A DNA stretch of 64,000 bases from Rhodobacter sp. Its GTDB lineage: Bacteria > Pseudomonadota > Alphaproteobacteria > Rhodobacterales > Rhodobacteraceae. The position numbers and the translations under genes were made by a program. Under the pieces are notes generated by a model. That model had not been told where the DNA came from, searched no databases, and saw only the letters and a program-made list of their open reading frames with translations. The stretch is taken from the NCBI GenBank assembly GCA_027489175.1, contig JAIYAE010000004.1:1-64000 (forward strand), written 5' to 3'. Shown piece after piece: positions 52,846 to 61,180 of the stretch. Numbering within the stretch: position 1 is the stretch's first letter; every line of letters begins with the position of its first letter.

Positions 52846-53277
52846 TCACACTCCCATCACATGGCGGGTGAGGTAGACGGTGGCGAAAGCCGTCGCCATG
52901 AAGGTCACCGTCGCCACCATCGACCGGCGCGAAAAGCGGGCATTGCCGCAGACCCCGTGCCCGGAAGTGCAGCCGCCGCCATAGCTGACGCCAAGACCCA
53001 CCACGACCCCACCCAGCACGATGGCAAGGGTCGAGATCGGGATCTCTACCGCGGGCGTCTGGCCGGTCAGTGCCACCAGCACTAGCGGCCCCATGGCCAT
53101 GCCGACCAGAAGGGCCGCCTTGAGCCGCCAGTCGTCCATGTCGGCAAAGCGCAAGACGCCGCCAAGGATGCCAGTGGCCCCAAGGATCCGGCCGTGCAAC
53201 GCCATCAGAAGCACGGCGGCGAGGCCGATCAATGCCCCGCCACCGAGTGACTGCCAAGGTGTGAAGTCAGTAATCAT
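52846..53277 (-). CDS. YeeE/YedE-type sulfur-transport half, first subunit
   Basis: 143-residue membrane protein. GALIGLAAVLLMALHGRILGATGILGG and YGGGCTSGHGVCGNARFSRRS are the characteristic blocks, the latter with the conserved cysteines. Together with the next gene it forms the split version (PmpA/PmpB) of TsuA, which imports thiosulfate or another sulfur species. ATG at 53277 follows GAGG. Confidence 0.88.
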   Translation of the reverse strand: MITDFTPWQSLGGGALIGLAAVLLMALHGRILGATGILGGVLRFADMDDWRLKAALLVGMAMGPLVLVALTGQTPAVEIPISTLAIVLGGVVVGLGVSYGGGCTSGHGVCGNARFSRRSMVATVTFMATAFATVYLTRHVMGV

Positions 53278-53346
53278 CAGGTCCTCAAGGTTCGGTCAGG
53301 CGGATTGCCTGTCTTTAGGTATAGAGAACCTGAGATATGTCCAGCT

Positions 53347-53550
53347 TCAGGTCTTGCAGGTCTTGATCCCGACAAGGCTGTAGAGCGGGCAATTGCCCAT
53401 GGCCGAGGTGCCAAGCATCACGACGCCCATGGCCGCCGCCGCCCAGACCATCCAGCCTCCGAACCAGCCCAGCCCGAAAGCCCCAGCCAGTAGCGCGATT
53501 CCGACCAGCGCGCGCAGGCCGCGGTCGATTGTTCCCATGTTCCTGGTCAT
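53347..53550 (-). CDS. DUF2892 membrane protein (YgaP-like)
   Basis: 67 residues: MTRNMGTIDRGLRALVG start, two helices, and the C-terminal GTSAMGNCPLYSLVGIKTCK with two conserved cysteines. This domain is fused to rhodanese in YgaP and occurs with sulfur-oxidation genes. I chose the second of two adjacent ATG codons (53550) because GGGAG is better spaced. It lies between the regulator and the channel genes. Confidence 0.88.
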   Translation of the reverse strand: MTRNMGTIDRGLRALVGIALLAGAFGLGWFGGWMVWAAAAMGVVMLGTSAMGNCPLYSLVGIKTCKT

Positions 53551-53616
53551 CATGTTCTCCCTTGAAGACTCATCCTGCCCTGGATCATGCCACAGGGGAC
53601 TGGCTTCCGACGGTGA

Positions 53617-54273
53617 CTAGGTCACAGACCGTGCCAGACGTCCCAACCCTTCGTGGTCAAGGATGCGGAGTTCGCCACGGGCCTGTTCCACCCAGGCGCG
53701 GCGCTGGAATTCGCCAAGAGTGCGTGAGATCACCTCGCGCGCGGTGCCAAGTTCCACGGCCAGAACCTGATGTGTGGCGTGGACAATGCCGTCTTGCGCA
53801 AGGTCCAGAAGCCGGGCCGCCAGGCGCACATCGACGCGCTGGAACACGATGTCGTCGATCAGACTGAACAGATCAGCGATCCGGCGGGAATAGGCGCGGA
53901 AGATGAAGGTGCGGAATACCTCGGACCGGGCGGCAAGATCGTCGAAGATGCGACGGGGGATGACCACGGCCTCAACCTCGGTCTCGGTCAGGCCTTCGGC
54001 GGCATAGTCTTCGTCGGCCAGCATGCAGGCGGTGGTCAGCACGCAGCTTTCGCCGGCATTGACGCGGTAGAGAAAGACCTCTCGTCCAGAGTCCGAGCGT
54101 TGCTGGACCCGGACCGTGCCAGAAAGGAGGAAAAGCAGGTTGTCGGCATGTTGCCCGGGTTCAAAGACCTGCGCGCCGGCGGGAAGGCGCACCACCTTGC
54201 TGCCCGTCACGAGCGTGTGGGCGACATCGGCGGGCATCGCCTCAAGTCCGGGGAAGCGGTTGATCCAGGTCAT
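53617..54273 (-). CDS. Crp/Fnr-family regulator of the sulfur cassette
   Basis: 218 residues: cyclic-nucleotide-like sensor domain (about 20-130), long dimer helix, and a helix-turn-helix (VLAVELGTAREVISRTLGEFQRR). It lacks the Fnr N-terminal iron-sulfur cysteines. Instead the sensor domain holds Cys77 and Cys83 in GESCVLTTACMLA, a spacing that could allow a sulfur bridge. ATG at 54273 is used; a longer frame would begin inside the divergent gap. Its position suggests that it controls the sulfur genes downstream. Confidence 0.85.
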   Translation of the reverse strand: MTWINRFPGLEAMPADVAHTLVTGSKVVRLPAGAQVFEPGQHADNLLFLLSGTVRVQQRSDSGREVFLYRVNAGESCVLTTACMLADEDYAAEGLTETEVEAVVIPRRIFDDLAARSEVFRTFIFRAYSRRIADLFSLIDDIVFQRVDVRLAARLLDLAQDGIVHATHQVLAVELGTAREVISRTLGEFQRRAWVEQARGELRILDHEGLGRLARSVT

Positions 54274-54494
54274 GCGCGGCAGGGGTCCCTTCAGCCCAGA
54301 GGAGGATGGACCCTTGCCTGGCAAAGCGCCAGTCCCCTGGCATTTGGGGCGGGGGCCGTTCGGTCACGCAGCCTTGATCCGTCTGGCGGGGGTGTCTGCG
54401 TTTCGCCCCCTCTCCAGGCCCGGAAAAACGCGCTATGTTTCCACAGGTCGAAATGACCACCGAACCCAAAGTTCTGCCAAAGGGAGAATGTGCC

Positions 54495-54983
54495 ATGTCC
54501 CCCATCCGACCGACCCGCCGGGCCTTGGTGGCCGGGGCTACCGCCTTTGTCGCCAGTGGCGCGGCCGGGCTTTACCTGCCCGCCCGGGCGGAAGGCCTGG
54601 CCCCCACCCCCACGATGCGCGGTGGGGCGAACAACTATCTGCCCGGCGCCCCGATCGTCGACCGTATCGGGGGCGGTGGGTTCTGGATGACCGGGACCGT
54701 CCGCCGTGCGGGCGATGGCGCGCCCTTGGCCGGGCAGCGCATCCAGATCTGGGCGCATACGACCGAGGGGCATGAGCGTGACCCGCACAGCCATGGGGCC
54801 ACCCTGACCGATGCAAACGGCGTCTTCCGGCTGGAGATGCCGCAGATCGTGCCGGCGTTCGGCCAGCCGCATGGCCATCTGGCCTATGACAGTGGCGAGT
54901 ATGAGACCGTGTTCCTGCGCCCGGTGATGGCCAGCCCAAGTGACACAACCCTGAACGTCGACTTCGTGTTGCAGCCGGTCTGA
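54495..54983 (+). CDS. Tat-exported intradiol-dioxygenase-like protein
   Basis: 162 residues. A twin-arginine-type signal (PTRRALVAGATAFVASGAAG) leads to a compact domain related to the catalytic core of protocatechuate 3,4-dioxygenase: TPTMRGGANNYLPGAPIVDRIG, GFWMTGTVRRAGDGAPLAGQRIQIW, and HSHGATLTDANGVFRLEMP. In true enzymes iron is held by two tyrosines and two histidines; here candidate ligands are the tyrosine of NNYLPG and the histidines of HGHLAY, so activity is uncertain. ATG at 54495 has AGGGAG upstream. The next gene begins five bases after its stop. Confidence 0.78.
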   Translation: MSPIRPTRRALVAGATAFVASGAAGLYLPARAEGLAPTPTMRGGANNYLPGAPIVDRIGGGGFWMTGTVRRAGDGAPLAGQRIQIWAHTTEGHERDPHSHGATLTDANGVFRLEMPQIVPAFGQPHGHLAYDSGEYETVFLRPVMASPSDTTLNVDFVLQPV

Positions 54984-54988
54984 TCCGG

Positions 54989-55597
54989 ATGACCGGGCGG
55001 TCTGTGCTTGTCTGGCTGGCAGTGGCCGTTGCCCTTTCCGTCCCCCTGCTCGCCGCCGCGACAAGCCCGCTGCTGGCTTGGCGAGAGCCGGTTTATGTCG
55101 TGGCAGGTTTTGCCGGAGTGATCGCGCTGGCGCTGCTTTTGGTGCAGCCCTTGCTGATCGGCGGCCACTTGCCGGGACTGAGTGCCGCTGGCGGGCGACT
55201 TTTTCACCGGGTGATCGGCATGGGCCTTGTGCTTGCGGTCGGGGTCCATGTTGCGGCCTTGTGGGTCACCAGCCCGCCTGATGTTGTGGATGCGCTGATC
55301 TTCGCTTCACCCGCGCCGTTTTCGGCCTGGGGGGTGGTGGCGATGTGGGCGGTCTTTGCGGCTGCGGGCATTGCAGCCTTGCGGCGGCGATTTCGTGGAC
55401 GGCTGCCGCTGTGGCGATGGGTCCACACTGCGCTTGCCGCTGTCGTCGTCGTGGCCAGTGTGGTGCATGCGATGCTGGTCGTAGGCACGATGGAGACTGT
55501 CAGCAAAACCCTGCTTTGCGCCGTGATCCTTTTGGTCGCAGGCAAGGTGATTGCTGACCGACGCGGTTGGACGGCCCGGTGGCGCCGGACGCCCTAG
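54989..55597 (+). CDS. Ferric-reductase-like membrane protein
   Basis: 202 residues with about six helices. Histidines occur in helices at FHRVIGMGLVLAVGVHVAALW and WVHTALAAVVVVASVVHAML, a pattern that fits two haem-binding pairs of the ferric reductase/YedZ superfamily. It follows the intradiol-like gene by five bases, so the two probably act together at the periplasmic face. The partner function is not established. Confidence 0.75.
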   Translation: MTGRSVLVWLAVAVALSVPLLAAATSPLLAWREPVYVVAGFAGVIALALLLVQPLLIGGHLPGLSAAGGRLFHRVIGMGLVLAVGVHVAALWVTSPPDVVDALIFASPAPFSAWGVVAMWAVFAAAGIAALRRRFRGRLPLWRWVHTALAAVVVVASVVHAMLVVGTMETVSKTLLCAVILLVAGKVIADRRGWTARWRRTP

Positions 55598-55619
55598 GCA
55601 CGGGGCCGCCCCAAAGCAT

Positions 55620-55654
55620 CGCGCCCCGACACCGGGGAGGGGCATCGGGGCGCG
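55620..55654. terminator. Bidirectional hairpin between convergent genes
   Basis: CGCGCCCCGA / TCGGGGCGCG, 10-bp perfect stem with a GC-rich 15-base loop, in the gap between the stops at 55597 (plus) and 55679 (minus). Confidence 0.6.
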
Positions 55655-55678
55655 ACGTCGGCAGTCTTGTCAGGTCAC

Positions 55679-55852
55679 TTACAGTGGCGGACGCCCGCGC
55701 ACGGCGCGCGCGACCATCGCCACGACAAAGAGCACGATGAAGACGAAGAACAGGATCTGCGCGATGCCGGCAGAGGTGCCTGCGATACCGCCAAAGCCCA
55801 AGGCAGCGGCGACCAGCGCGATCACAAGGAAGGTTACGGCCCAGCCCAACAT
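55679..55852 (-). CDS. DUF1328 small membrane protein
   Basis: 57 residues with two helices: [20 protein letters not shown], then [20 protein letters not shown], ending [10 protein letters not shown]. The [10 protein letters not shown] turn is the DUF1328 (YtjA) signature. ATG at 55852 follows AAGGAG. The family is often stress-induced, and an EcfG-type promoter lies 54 bases upstream (55906-55930). Confidence 0.9.
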   Translation of the reverse strand: MLGWAVTFLVIALVAAALGFGGIAGTSAGIAQILFFVFIVLFVVAMVARAVRGRPPL

Positions 55853-55905
55853 GGAAATCTCCTTTTCTGCGGGATGAAGGGGAGTGTCTGCGTTTGTGCC
55901 AAGTC

Positions 55906-55930
55906 AACGCCATGGGACCGGAAAGGTTCC
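55906..55930 (-). promoter_or_regulatory. EcfG-type promoter of the DUF1328 gene
   Basis: On the minus strand GGAAC (55926-55930), 16 bases, CGTT (55906-55909). Confidence 0.75.
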
Positions 55931-55953
55931 GTCGGATGGGGTGAAAAATGTGA

Positions 55954-55987
55954 AAAAGGCGCATCTTTCGATGCGCCTTTTCCTTTT
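55954..55987 (-). terminator. Terminator of the csbD operon
   Basis: An 11-bp stem AAAAGGCGCAT / ATGCGCCTTTT with a six-base loop, 26 bases past the minus-strand stop at 56007. On the minus strand a TTTTT run follows. The opposite strand also ends in T-rich sequence. Confidence 0.8.
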
Positions 55988-56006
55988 ACTTCATGGACTT
56001 GCCGTG

Positions 56007-56519
56007 TCAGGCGGCAGCCGCGAAACGCACGGTTGCCTTGGCGCCGATGTCAGGCTGATGCCCGGCATCAAGATTGGCGCGGATCACCTCGAAGCCGATT
56101 TTCAGGGTCGACGAGGATGAGGCCCAGATTTCGGCAACTTCGGGATCAAGACGCAGCAGGGCCACATGCGGATCTTCGCGCCCGCCTTCAAACCAGGCAG
56201 AGACGAACGGACCCCACAGCGCATCAAGCTTTGCGTCGTCGTGCACATGATGCAGTTTGCCGCGCAGGCTGACATGGGCGTCGTGATCGGTCGAGATCAC
56301 GACATACTGGGCGTCTTCGCCCAGGCCCAGCGACTGGACCAGATCCGTCTCGGTCGAGGAGATGAACCAGATCACGCCGGTCTCGGCGTCGGGAAAATGG
56401 GTCATCGGCTGCAGGCCGTCACCACCCCCCGAGAGGCCAAGCATCCCCGCCCGCACGCCATCAAGCACCTCAAAGAGGGCCTCGCGCGGGTTGGTGGACA
56501 GGGTGTCTTGAATGCTCAT
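56007..56519 (-). CDS. General stress protein, pyridoxamine-phosphate-oxidase-like fold
   Basis: 170 residues of the split-barrel flavin-binding fold (general stress protein 26 family): LQPMTHFPDAETGVIWFISSTETDL, DAQYVVISTDHDAHVSLRGKLHHV, and ALLRLDPEVAEIWASSSS. ATG at 56519 gives MSIQDTLS. It is 13 bases downstream of csbD and therefore shares its EcfG-type promoter. Confidence 0.87.
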   Translation of the reverse strand: MSIQDTLSTNPREALFEVLDGVRAGMLGLSGGGDGLQPMTHFPDAETGVIWFISSTETDLVQSLGLGEDAQYVVISTDHDAHVSLRGKLHHVHDDAKLDALWGPFVSAWFEGGREDPHVALLRLDPEVAEIWASSSSTLKIGFEVIRANLDAGHQPDIGAKATVRFAAAA

Positions 56520-56532
56520 GTGGATCTCCGCG

Positions 56533-56730
56533 TCACAGCTTGGCGAACCAGCTGTCAACCTCACGCTCTGCCTCGTCTTTGGCCTTGCCGTACTTCTGCT
56601 GCACGAGGCCGATCATCTGATCGCGCTTGCCGGCGACGCGGTCAAACTCGTCATCGGTCAGGTCGCCCCAAGTCTCCAAGGCCTTGCCCTTGTACTGCTT
56701 CCAGGTCCCTTCGATACGATCCCAGTTCAT
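56533..56730 (-). CDS. csbD: CsbD-family stress protein
   Basis: 65 residues: MNWDRIEGTWKQYKGKALE followed by WGDLTDDEFDRVAGKRDQM, the CsbD signature; hydrophilic and helical. The molecular role is unknown, but the family is a standard marker of general stress regulons. ATG at 56730; an EcfG-type promoter is at 56783-56807. Confidence 0.93.
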   Translation of the reverse strand: MNWDRIEGTWKQYKGKALETWGDLTDDEFDRVAGKRDQMIGLVQQKYGKAKDEAEREVDSWFAKL

Positions 56731-56782
56731 GGCTGTCTCCTGTTTCGGGGTTGCGGCGTGATCTTGTGCCGTGTGGAAAGGA

Positions 56783-56807
56783 AACGCCTGTGCACCGGTT
56801 CGGTTCC
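56783..56807 (-). promoter_or_regulatory. EcfG-type promoter of csbD
   Basis: On the minus strand GGAAC (56803-56807), 16 bases, CGTT (56783-56786), about 50 bases before the csbD start. Confidence 0.8.
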
Positions 56808-56829
56808 CCGCTGCATCCGGCAAAGCGGG

Positions 56830-58392
56830 TCAGACCAATTCCTCGGGCAGAAGCGGCACGTCGAGGCCGAAGGCTTCGGCCGCGGCAAAGTCATGTGGCA
56901 GGAGATAGCCTTGGCGCTGCGCGGGCGGAAGCGATGCATTCCGTCTGGCGATGGCGGTCCAGACCCTTACGGCCTGGGTATCTTCAAACGCTTCCGGCCC
57001 GACATCTGCGGGCAGCCAGTGCGCCATCACGCGGTGACGCAGTTCCGAGACATCATTGCGCGAGGTCAGGTAGACGCCCGCCTCGGTATCCCAACGGAAG
57101 CTGCGACTGTTCAGGTTGGCTGAGGACACGATCGCGCCATCCAGATCAAAGACCGACACCTTGGCATGCACATAGACCATATGTGCGCCGTGCAGGCGGC
57201 TGCGGGCGGCTTCGGGCCCGGACTCACCGTCGGGAAGCGCCTGGCGCGGTTGCGCTGGCGAGCCGACGAAAAGACGGGGGCCAAAGGCCTTGCGGATCAG
57301 GCGCAAGGCGCGGGCTTGGCGCGCCTCGCCAAAGCGGGCATCGAGGCCACGGCGCTGGTCAAAGGCCACGTCGTCCGGGGCGGCGGGCAGGATCAGGATC
57401 AGGGAGAGGTCCGGATTGTCCTGCGCGGCTCGGGCCAGTGTTCTGGCCAGCCCGAGGTCACGGAAATACTGGCTTTCCAGGTAGATAAGCTGCCGCGCGC
57501 GCTGCGCCAGCACCCGGTGCGCGGTCCGAAGTTCGCTGACAAGGGGGCTTGGGCCAAAGTTCCAGGGCGCATTCCGGCTGGGTTGCGACAGGGTCCGCAT
57601 CAAGCGCCGCGTCTTTGGCACCGGAAGCCGGCCGGCAATCACATCCTGAAAGCTTTCCAGGTGCTGCTGCGCCTCGGCCACAGCGGGGCCTTCGATCAGC
57701 AATTGCAGATCGTGCCAGGTTTCAGCACCGACCCTGGCATGGTTCGGCGTGTCGTAGCGCCGTTCGTTCAGATCAAGCCCGCCGATGTAGAGCAGGTTGC
57801 GGTCGATCACCGCCAGTTTCTGATGGTGGATGGCAGGGTAAAGCCGCGGCAAGGACATGAGCCGCACCGACACTTTGCCATCCGGGCGGATGCGCAGGTT
57901 CTCGCGGGCACCGCCCATGTCACGAAGGGCCGCCGACCGGAGTTCGGGGCTTTGGGCGTTCAGCCAGCCTGCAAGTCTGAAAAGCTTTTTCATGATGTAG
58001 GGCCAGATCAACACCCGGACCACCGCCCCGGTCTGGGCCGGATGCCTGGCGAGCCGCACCGACAGGCGCACGCCGGGGTTTGCTACGGCGGCGGCGGCGG
58101 CAAACATGCGAAGGGTGCGGGTCGCCTCGCGGTGCAACTGCGCGCGGGCGATGGGGTCAACATCGCTGACGACGAAGTTCACCTTCACCCCGCGATTGAG
58201 GACATGAACCAAGAGGTCAAACCAGGTCTTGCCGACAACCAAACCCTCGGGCGACCGCAGTCGGGTGGATAGGTCAAAGACCAGAAAACTCGCCCAGATT
58301 TCATCCTTGGCGGCAAGGAAGGCGCGTTCGAGGGCGGGATAGGCTTCCTGGGCGGTCAGCAGTATCCGGACGGACCGGACGGAATGGGGCAT
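56830..58392 (-). CDS. Phospholipase D / cardiolipin-synthase-like protein
   Basis: 520 residues with two HKD motifs: HHQKLAVIDRNLLYIGGLDLNERRYD in the middle and YVHAKVSVFDLDGAIVSSANLNSRS near the C-terminus, each giving His-x-Lys-x4-Asp. There is no N-terminal membrane pair as in ClsA, so it is a soluble or peripheral phosphatidyl-transferring or hydrolysing enzyme. ATG at 58392 is used. An EcfG-type promoter at 58426-58451 places it in the stress regulon, suggesting membrane-lipid remodelling under stress. Confidence 0.9.
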   Translation of the reverse strand: MPHSVRSVRILLTAQEAYPALERAFLAAKDEIWASFLVFDLSTRLRSPEGLVVGKTWFDLLVHVLNRGVKVNFVVSDVDPIARAQLHREATRTLRMFAAAAAVANPGVRLSVRLARHPAQTGAVVRVLIWPYIMKKLFRLAGWLNAQSPELRSAALRDMGGARENLRIRPDGKVSVRLMSLPRLYPAIHHQKLAVIDRNLLYIGGLDLNERRYDTPNHARVGAETWHDLQLLIEGPAVAEAQQHLESFQDVIAGRLPVPKTRRLMRTLSQPSRNAPWNFGPSPLVSELRTAHRVLAQRARQLIYLESQYFRDLGLARTLARAAQDNPDLSLILILPAAPDDVAFDQRRGLDARFGEARQARALRLIRKAFGPRLFVGSPAQPRQALPDGESGPEAARSRLHGAHMVYVHAKVSVFDLDGAIVSSANLNSRSFRWDTEAGVYLTSRNDVSELRHRVMAHWLPADVGPEAFEDTQAVRVWTAIARRNASLPPAQRQGYLLPHDFAAAEAFGLDVPLLPEELV

Positions 58393-58425
58393 TGTTTCGT
58401 CCTGGTTTGGCAAGAGGCCAAGACA

Positions 58426-58451
58426 AACCCGCCGGGCGGCCAAAAGGTTCC
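58426..58451 (-). promoter_or_regulatory. EcfG-type promoter of the phospholipase D-like gene
   Basis: On the minus strand GGAAC (58447-58451), 17 bases, GGTT (58426-58429). The first base of the -10 element is G, not C, so it is slightly weaker than the others. Confidence 0.6.
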
Positions 58452-58485
58452 CGACGAAAGCGGTCGTCAGATGCAGGAAATGCGA

Positions 58486-60336
58486 TCAGGGCGCATCTGA
58501 CGCATCCTTGCCAACGCGTACATCGGCGCGGTCTTGGTCAGAGGTGCCGCCGGTCGCGGGGGCAAGAGCATCTGGGCCTTCTGGTGTCTGGCGATTTTCG
58601 GCCAAAGCAAGCGGAGAAACCGTGAAGGTCAGGCGCAGGAAATAGCCGTCGTCAAGCACGCCGCTTTCTTGCCGGCCACCCAGTTGCTGCACGAAAGCCG
58701 TGATAAGCTGGGACCCGATCCCCGTGTCCGGCACGGCCGTTGTACTGCCGTTCAGGTCCGTGATCCGGCGGCTGTTGATCACCTCAAGCACCGCATCGCT
58801 GCCGCCCGACCGTTTCAGGCGCACCGTCAGCCGCCCCGGCTCATCCCGCGTCGCACCGGAATGCTTGATTGCATTGGTCAGCGCCTCGGCCAGGAGCAGC
58901 GACAGGGGCACGGCCTGATCGGGCACCAAACGCAGATCGTCGATGTCGTTCTGCGTCACGAAGGGTTTTTCCGGGCCCGAGGACATGGACAGGATCTGCC
59001 GCACGATGTCGGGGATCAGTTCTCGCGCGCGGACATCGGCGAGGCCGCTGGTCTGGTAAAGCCCCCGGTGGACGGTGGCCAGACTCATGATCCGTTCCTG
59101 CAGGTTCTTCAGCAGGTCTTTCGCCTCGCCGCTTTTGGCGCTGCGGATCTGGATGTTCATGATCGACGAGATCAGCTGCAGGTTGTTCTTCACCCGGTGG
59201 TGAACCTCACGCAGGAGCACTTCTTTCTGGTGCACTGAATCTTCTAGCTCAGCTTCGCTGCGGGTGATGCTTTCCGTCATCGACTGATAGGCCTTGGCCA
59301 GTTCGTCCAATTCGGACGGGGCATTGCGCAGATCAATGACCTGCAGGCGCCGGTCCCCCCGGGCAAAGCTGACGATGGAGCGGTTCAGCGTGCGCACATG
59401 GCGGGTCACCAGAAACTCGGCCGCAAAGCCGGAGACTGCCAGCCCAACCAACCACATCAGCAAGGTCGGCAGGTAGACCGTTATCCCCTCATACCGCGCG
59501 AAAAGCGAGGCGTCCGAGCGAAAGCTGCTCATCAGATAGAGTTCATCTGAGATGATGGGCACGACGGCATAGGTCATCGTTTCGCCCGTTATCGAGGTGG
59601 CGCGAAACACGCTACCCTCGCGACCAACAAAGTCGGCCAATGGTCGGTTTGCCGGCAATTGCTGCTCTGCCACGGCAAGGTCAAGGTTCGAGGTCAGCAG
59701 CGTTCCCGCCTTGTCGAAGGTCCAGAAAGCTGTCGATTTCTCAAGTTCGGATCCGGCGACCATGGCCGAGAAGCGCAGCGCGTCGATCGATTTGTGGGGA
59801 ACGGTCATCACGGCGTAGCCGACATAGGTGCCACCCTGATCGTAGACCGGATGGGAAATGCCAACGACCGAGGTTTGGGCAACTGGGGCGCGCGGGTTGA
59901 TCCAAAGGTAGGGCGCTTGAATGTCGCGGACCTTCTGGAACAGCGGATCGGAGGAGAAGTCAAACTCGCGTCCCACGGAAGAGCAGGTCATCAGTCCCGA
60001 TGTCGGAACATAGGCAATGACCGAGGCCAGAGGTTCAACCTCGGCCAACTGGCTCATCATCGCTTCGCAGGCGGCTGGATCGTCTAGGACTAGGGGCACC
60101 GCGCTGGCAAGGCTGCCGACCATGCCGCGCACGCGGCCGATCAGGCTGGTTTCGGCTGCGGCGGCCTGCAGGGTGGCCCCCATAAGCGCAAGTTCGCTGC
60201 GCGACTGAACCTCACGTTCCAATGCGCTGGTCTGGATGAAGGCGAAAAATCCCGCTGGCAGCATGGCCAGCGCCAGAATGATCGCAAACCGGATTGCAAA
60301 ACGCGAGGCGAATTGCCGCCGTGGGGGCGACGTCAT
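58486..60336 (-). CDS. Membrane-bound histidine kinase (HisKA_2 type) of the stress module
   Basis: 616 residues: helix at about 15-35, periplasmic sensor of about 250 residues (PAS/CACHE-like, with VVGISHPVYDQGGTYVGYAVMTVP), second helix at about 287-307, HAMP-like linker, then LREVHHRVKNNLQLISS with the phosphate-accepting histidine near residue 379, and an ATPase domain (EALTNAIKHSG; DTGIGSQLI). HisKA_2/HWE kinases of this type phosphorylate PhyR. It overlaps ecfG by four bases and so is part of the nepR operon. The C-terminal 45 residues are polar and poorly conserved in kind. Confidence 0.92.
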   Translation of the reverse strand: MTSPPRRQFASRFAIRFAIILALAMLPAGFFAFIQTSALEREVQSRSELALMGATLQAAAAETSLIGRVRGMVGSLASAVPLVLDDPAACEAMMSQLAEVEPLASVIAYVPTSGLMTCSSVGREFDFSSDPLFQKVRDIQAPYLWINPRAPVAQTSVVGISHPVYDQGGTYVGYAVMTVPHKSIDALRFSAMVAGSELEKSTAFWTFDKAGTLLTSNLDLAVAEQQLPANRPLADFVGREGSVFRATSITGETMTYAVVPIISDELYLMSSFRSDASLFARYEGITVYLPTLLMWLVGLAVSGFAAEFLVTRHVRTLNRSIVSFARGDRRLQVIDLRNAPSELDELAKAYQSMTESITRSEAELEDSVHQKEVLLREVHHRVKNNLQLISSIMNIQIRSAKSGEAKDLLKNLQERIMSLATVHRGLYQTSGLADVRARELIPDIVRQILSMSSGPEKPFVTQNDIDDLRLVPDQAVPLSLLLAEALTNAIKHSGATRDEPGRLTVRLKRSGGSDAVLEVINSRRITDLNGSTTAVPDTGIGSQLITAFVQQLGGRQESGVLDDGYFLRLTFTVSPLALAENRQTPEGPDALAPATGGTSDQDRADVRVGKDASDAP

Positions 60337-60953
60337 GCAGCTTGCATCCCGGACCGGCCCATGACGGCCATGCTGGCCTGGTCGACCCCGGAAAACGCGT
60401 CTTCCCCTTCGGCCAGACCCATCAGTTCCGACAGACGTTTGCGGGCCCGGCTGGCGCGGCTTTTCACGGTCCCTACGGCGACACCCATGGTGAGGGCGGC
60501 TTCTTCACAGGAAAAGCCCGATGCGCCAACCAGGGTCAGAACCTCACGATGTTCGGGGGACAGTTGGTCAAACGCACGCTGAAAGTCACGGTAAGCCAGA
60601 CGCCCGTCATGGTCAGGCCGCACATAGAGGCCCTGGGCATGGATGCCTTCTGGGTCTGCCACCTCACGCCGGGTGCGGCGGAGCGACGAGTAATAGGTGT
60701 TGCGCAGGATGGTGAAGAGCCAGGCCTGCAGGTTGGTCCCGATGGCATATTTCTCGATGTTCGACCACGCCTTGACGATGGTGTCCTGAACAAGATCGTC
60801 TGCCGCAGAGCGGTTCCGCGTCAAGCTCATCGCGAAGGCGCGCAATGACGGCAGGTAGCCGACCAGCTGGTCACGAGGATTTTCCTCCGTCGCATCGGCC
60901 GACAGGACGGCAGGATCAGCGGCATCCGTGGCCGCGCGCGGTTCGCTGGCCAT
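60333..60953 (-). CDS. ecfG: General stress sigma factor EcfG
   Basis: 206-residue ECF sigma factor (ECF15 group). Region 2: FAMSLTRNRSAADDLVQDTIVKAWSNIEKY, with LQAWLFTILRNTYYS; region 4: SPEHREVLTLVGASGFSCEEAALTMGVAVGTVKSRASRARKR (motif regions only). NepR binds and blocks it until PhyR is phosphorylated. I chose the ATG at 60953, with AAAGG seven bases upstream, over the GTG three bases earlier. Its start shares a base with the nepR stop. Confidence 0.94.
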   Translation of the reverse strand: MASEPRAATDAADPAVLSADATEENPRDQLVGYLPSLRAFAMSLTRNRSAADDLVQDTIVKAWSNIEKYAIGTNLQAWLFTILRNTYYSSLRRTRREVADPEGIHAQGLYVRPDHDGRLAYRDFQRAFDQLSPEHREVLTLVGASGFSCEEAALTMGVAVGTVKSRASRARKRLSELMGLAEGEDAFSGVDQASMAVMGRSGMQAA

Positions 60954-61126
60954 CACGAGGCCTTTCCGCTGTCATCCGTCGCCTTCTTGCGCAGCTGCTC
61001 CAGCAGCTGGGTCAGCCGGTCCGGAATCTCTTCCTTCAGGGTCTCATCATAGATCCGCTTAAGGTTCTCGTCGATCTGATGGCGAACCTTTGATTTCGGA
61101 TTGCTGTCTGGCATACCTGCATACAT
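60953..61126 (-). CDS. nepR: Anti-sigma factor NepR
   Basis: 57 residues. The core QIDENLKRIYDETLKEEIPD followed by RLTQLLEQLRKK is the conserved two-helix NepR domain that clamps EcfG and, under stress, PhyR. ATG at 61126 (MYAGMPDSNP) was chosen on ribosome-binding spacing (AGGCGC); the ATG at 61114 is an alternative. The promoter at 61160-61186 is too close for any earlier start, as its transcription would begin near 61153. Confidence 0.92.
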   Translation of the reverse strand: MYAGMPDSNPKSKVRHQIDENLKRIYDETLKEEIPDRLTQLLEQLRKKATDDSGKAS

Positions 61127-61153
61127 CTTTTTTGCGCCTGCTTCTCTTATCAT

Positions 61154-61180
61154 GGAACCAAACGCCGGATCAAAACGTTT
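61154..61180 (+). promoter_or_regulatory. EcfG-type promoter of phyR
   Basis: GGAAC (61154-61158), 17 bases, CGTTT (61176-61180). It is superimposed on the nepR promoter: the region 61154-61186 is a near-perfect palindrome. Confidence 0.85.
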
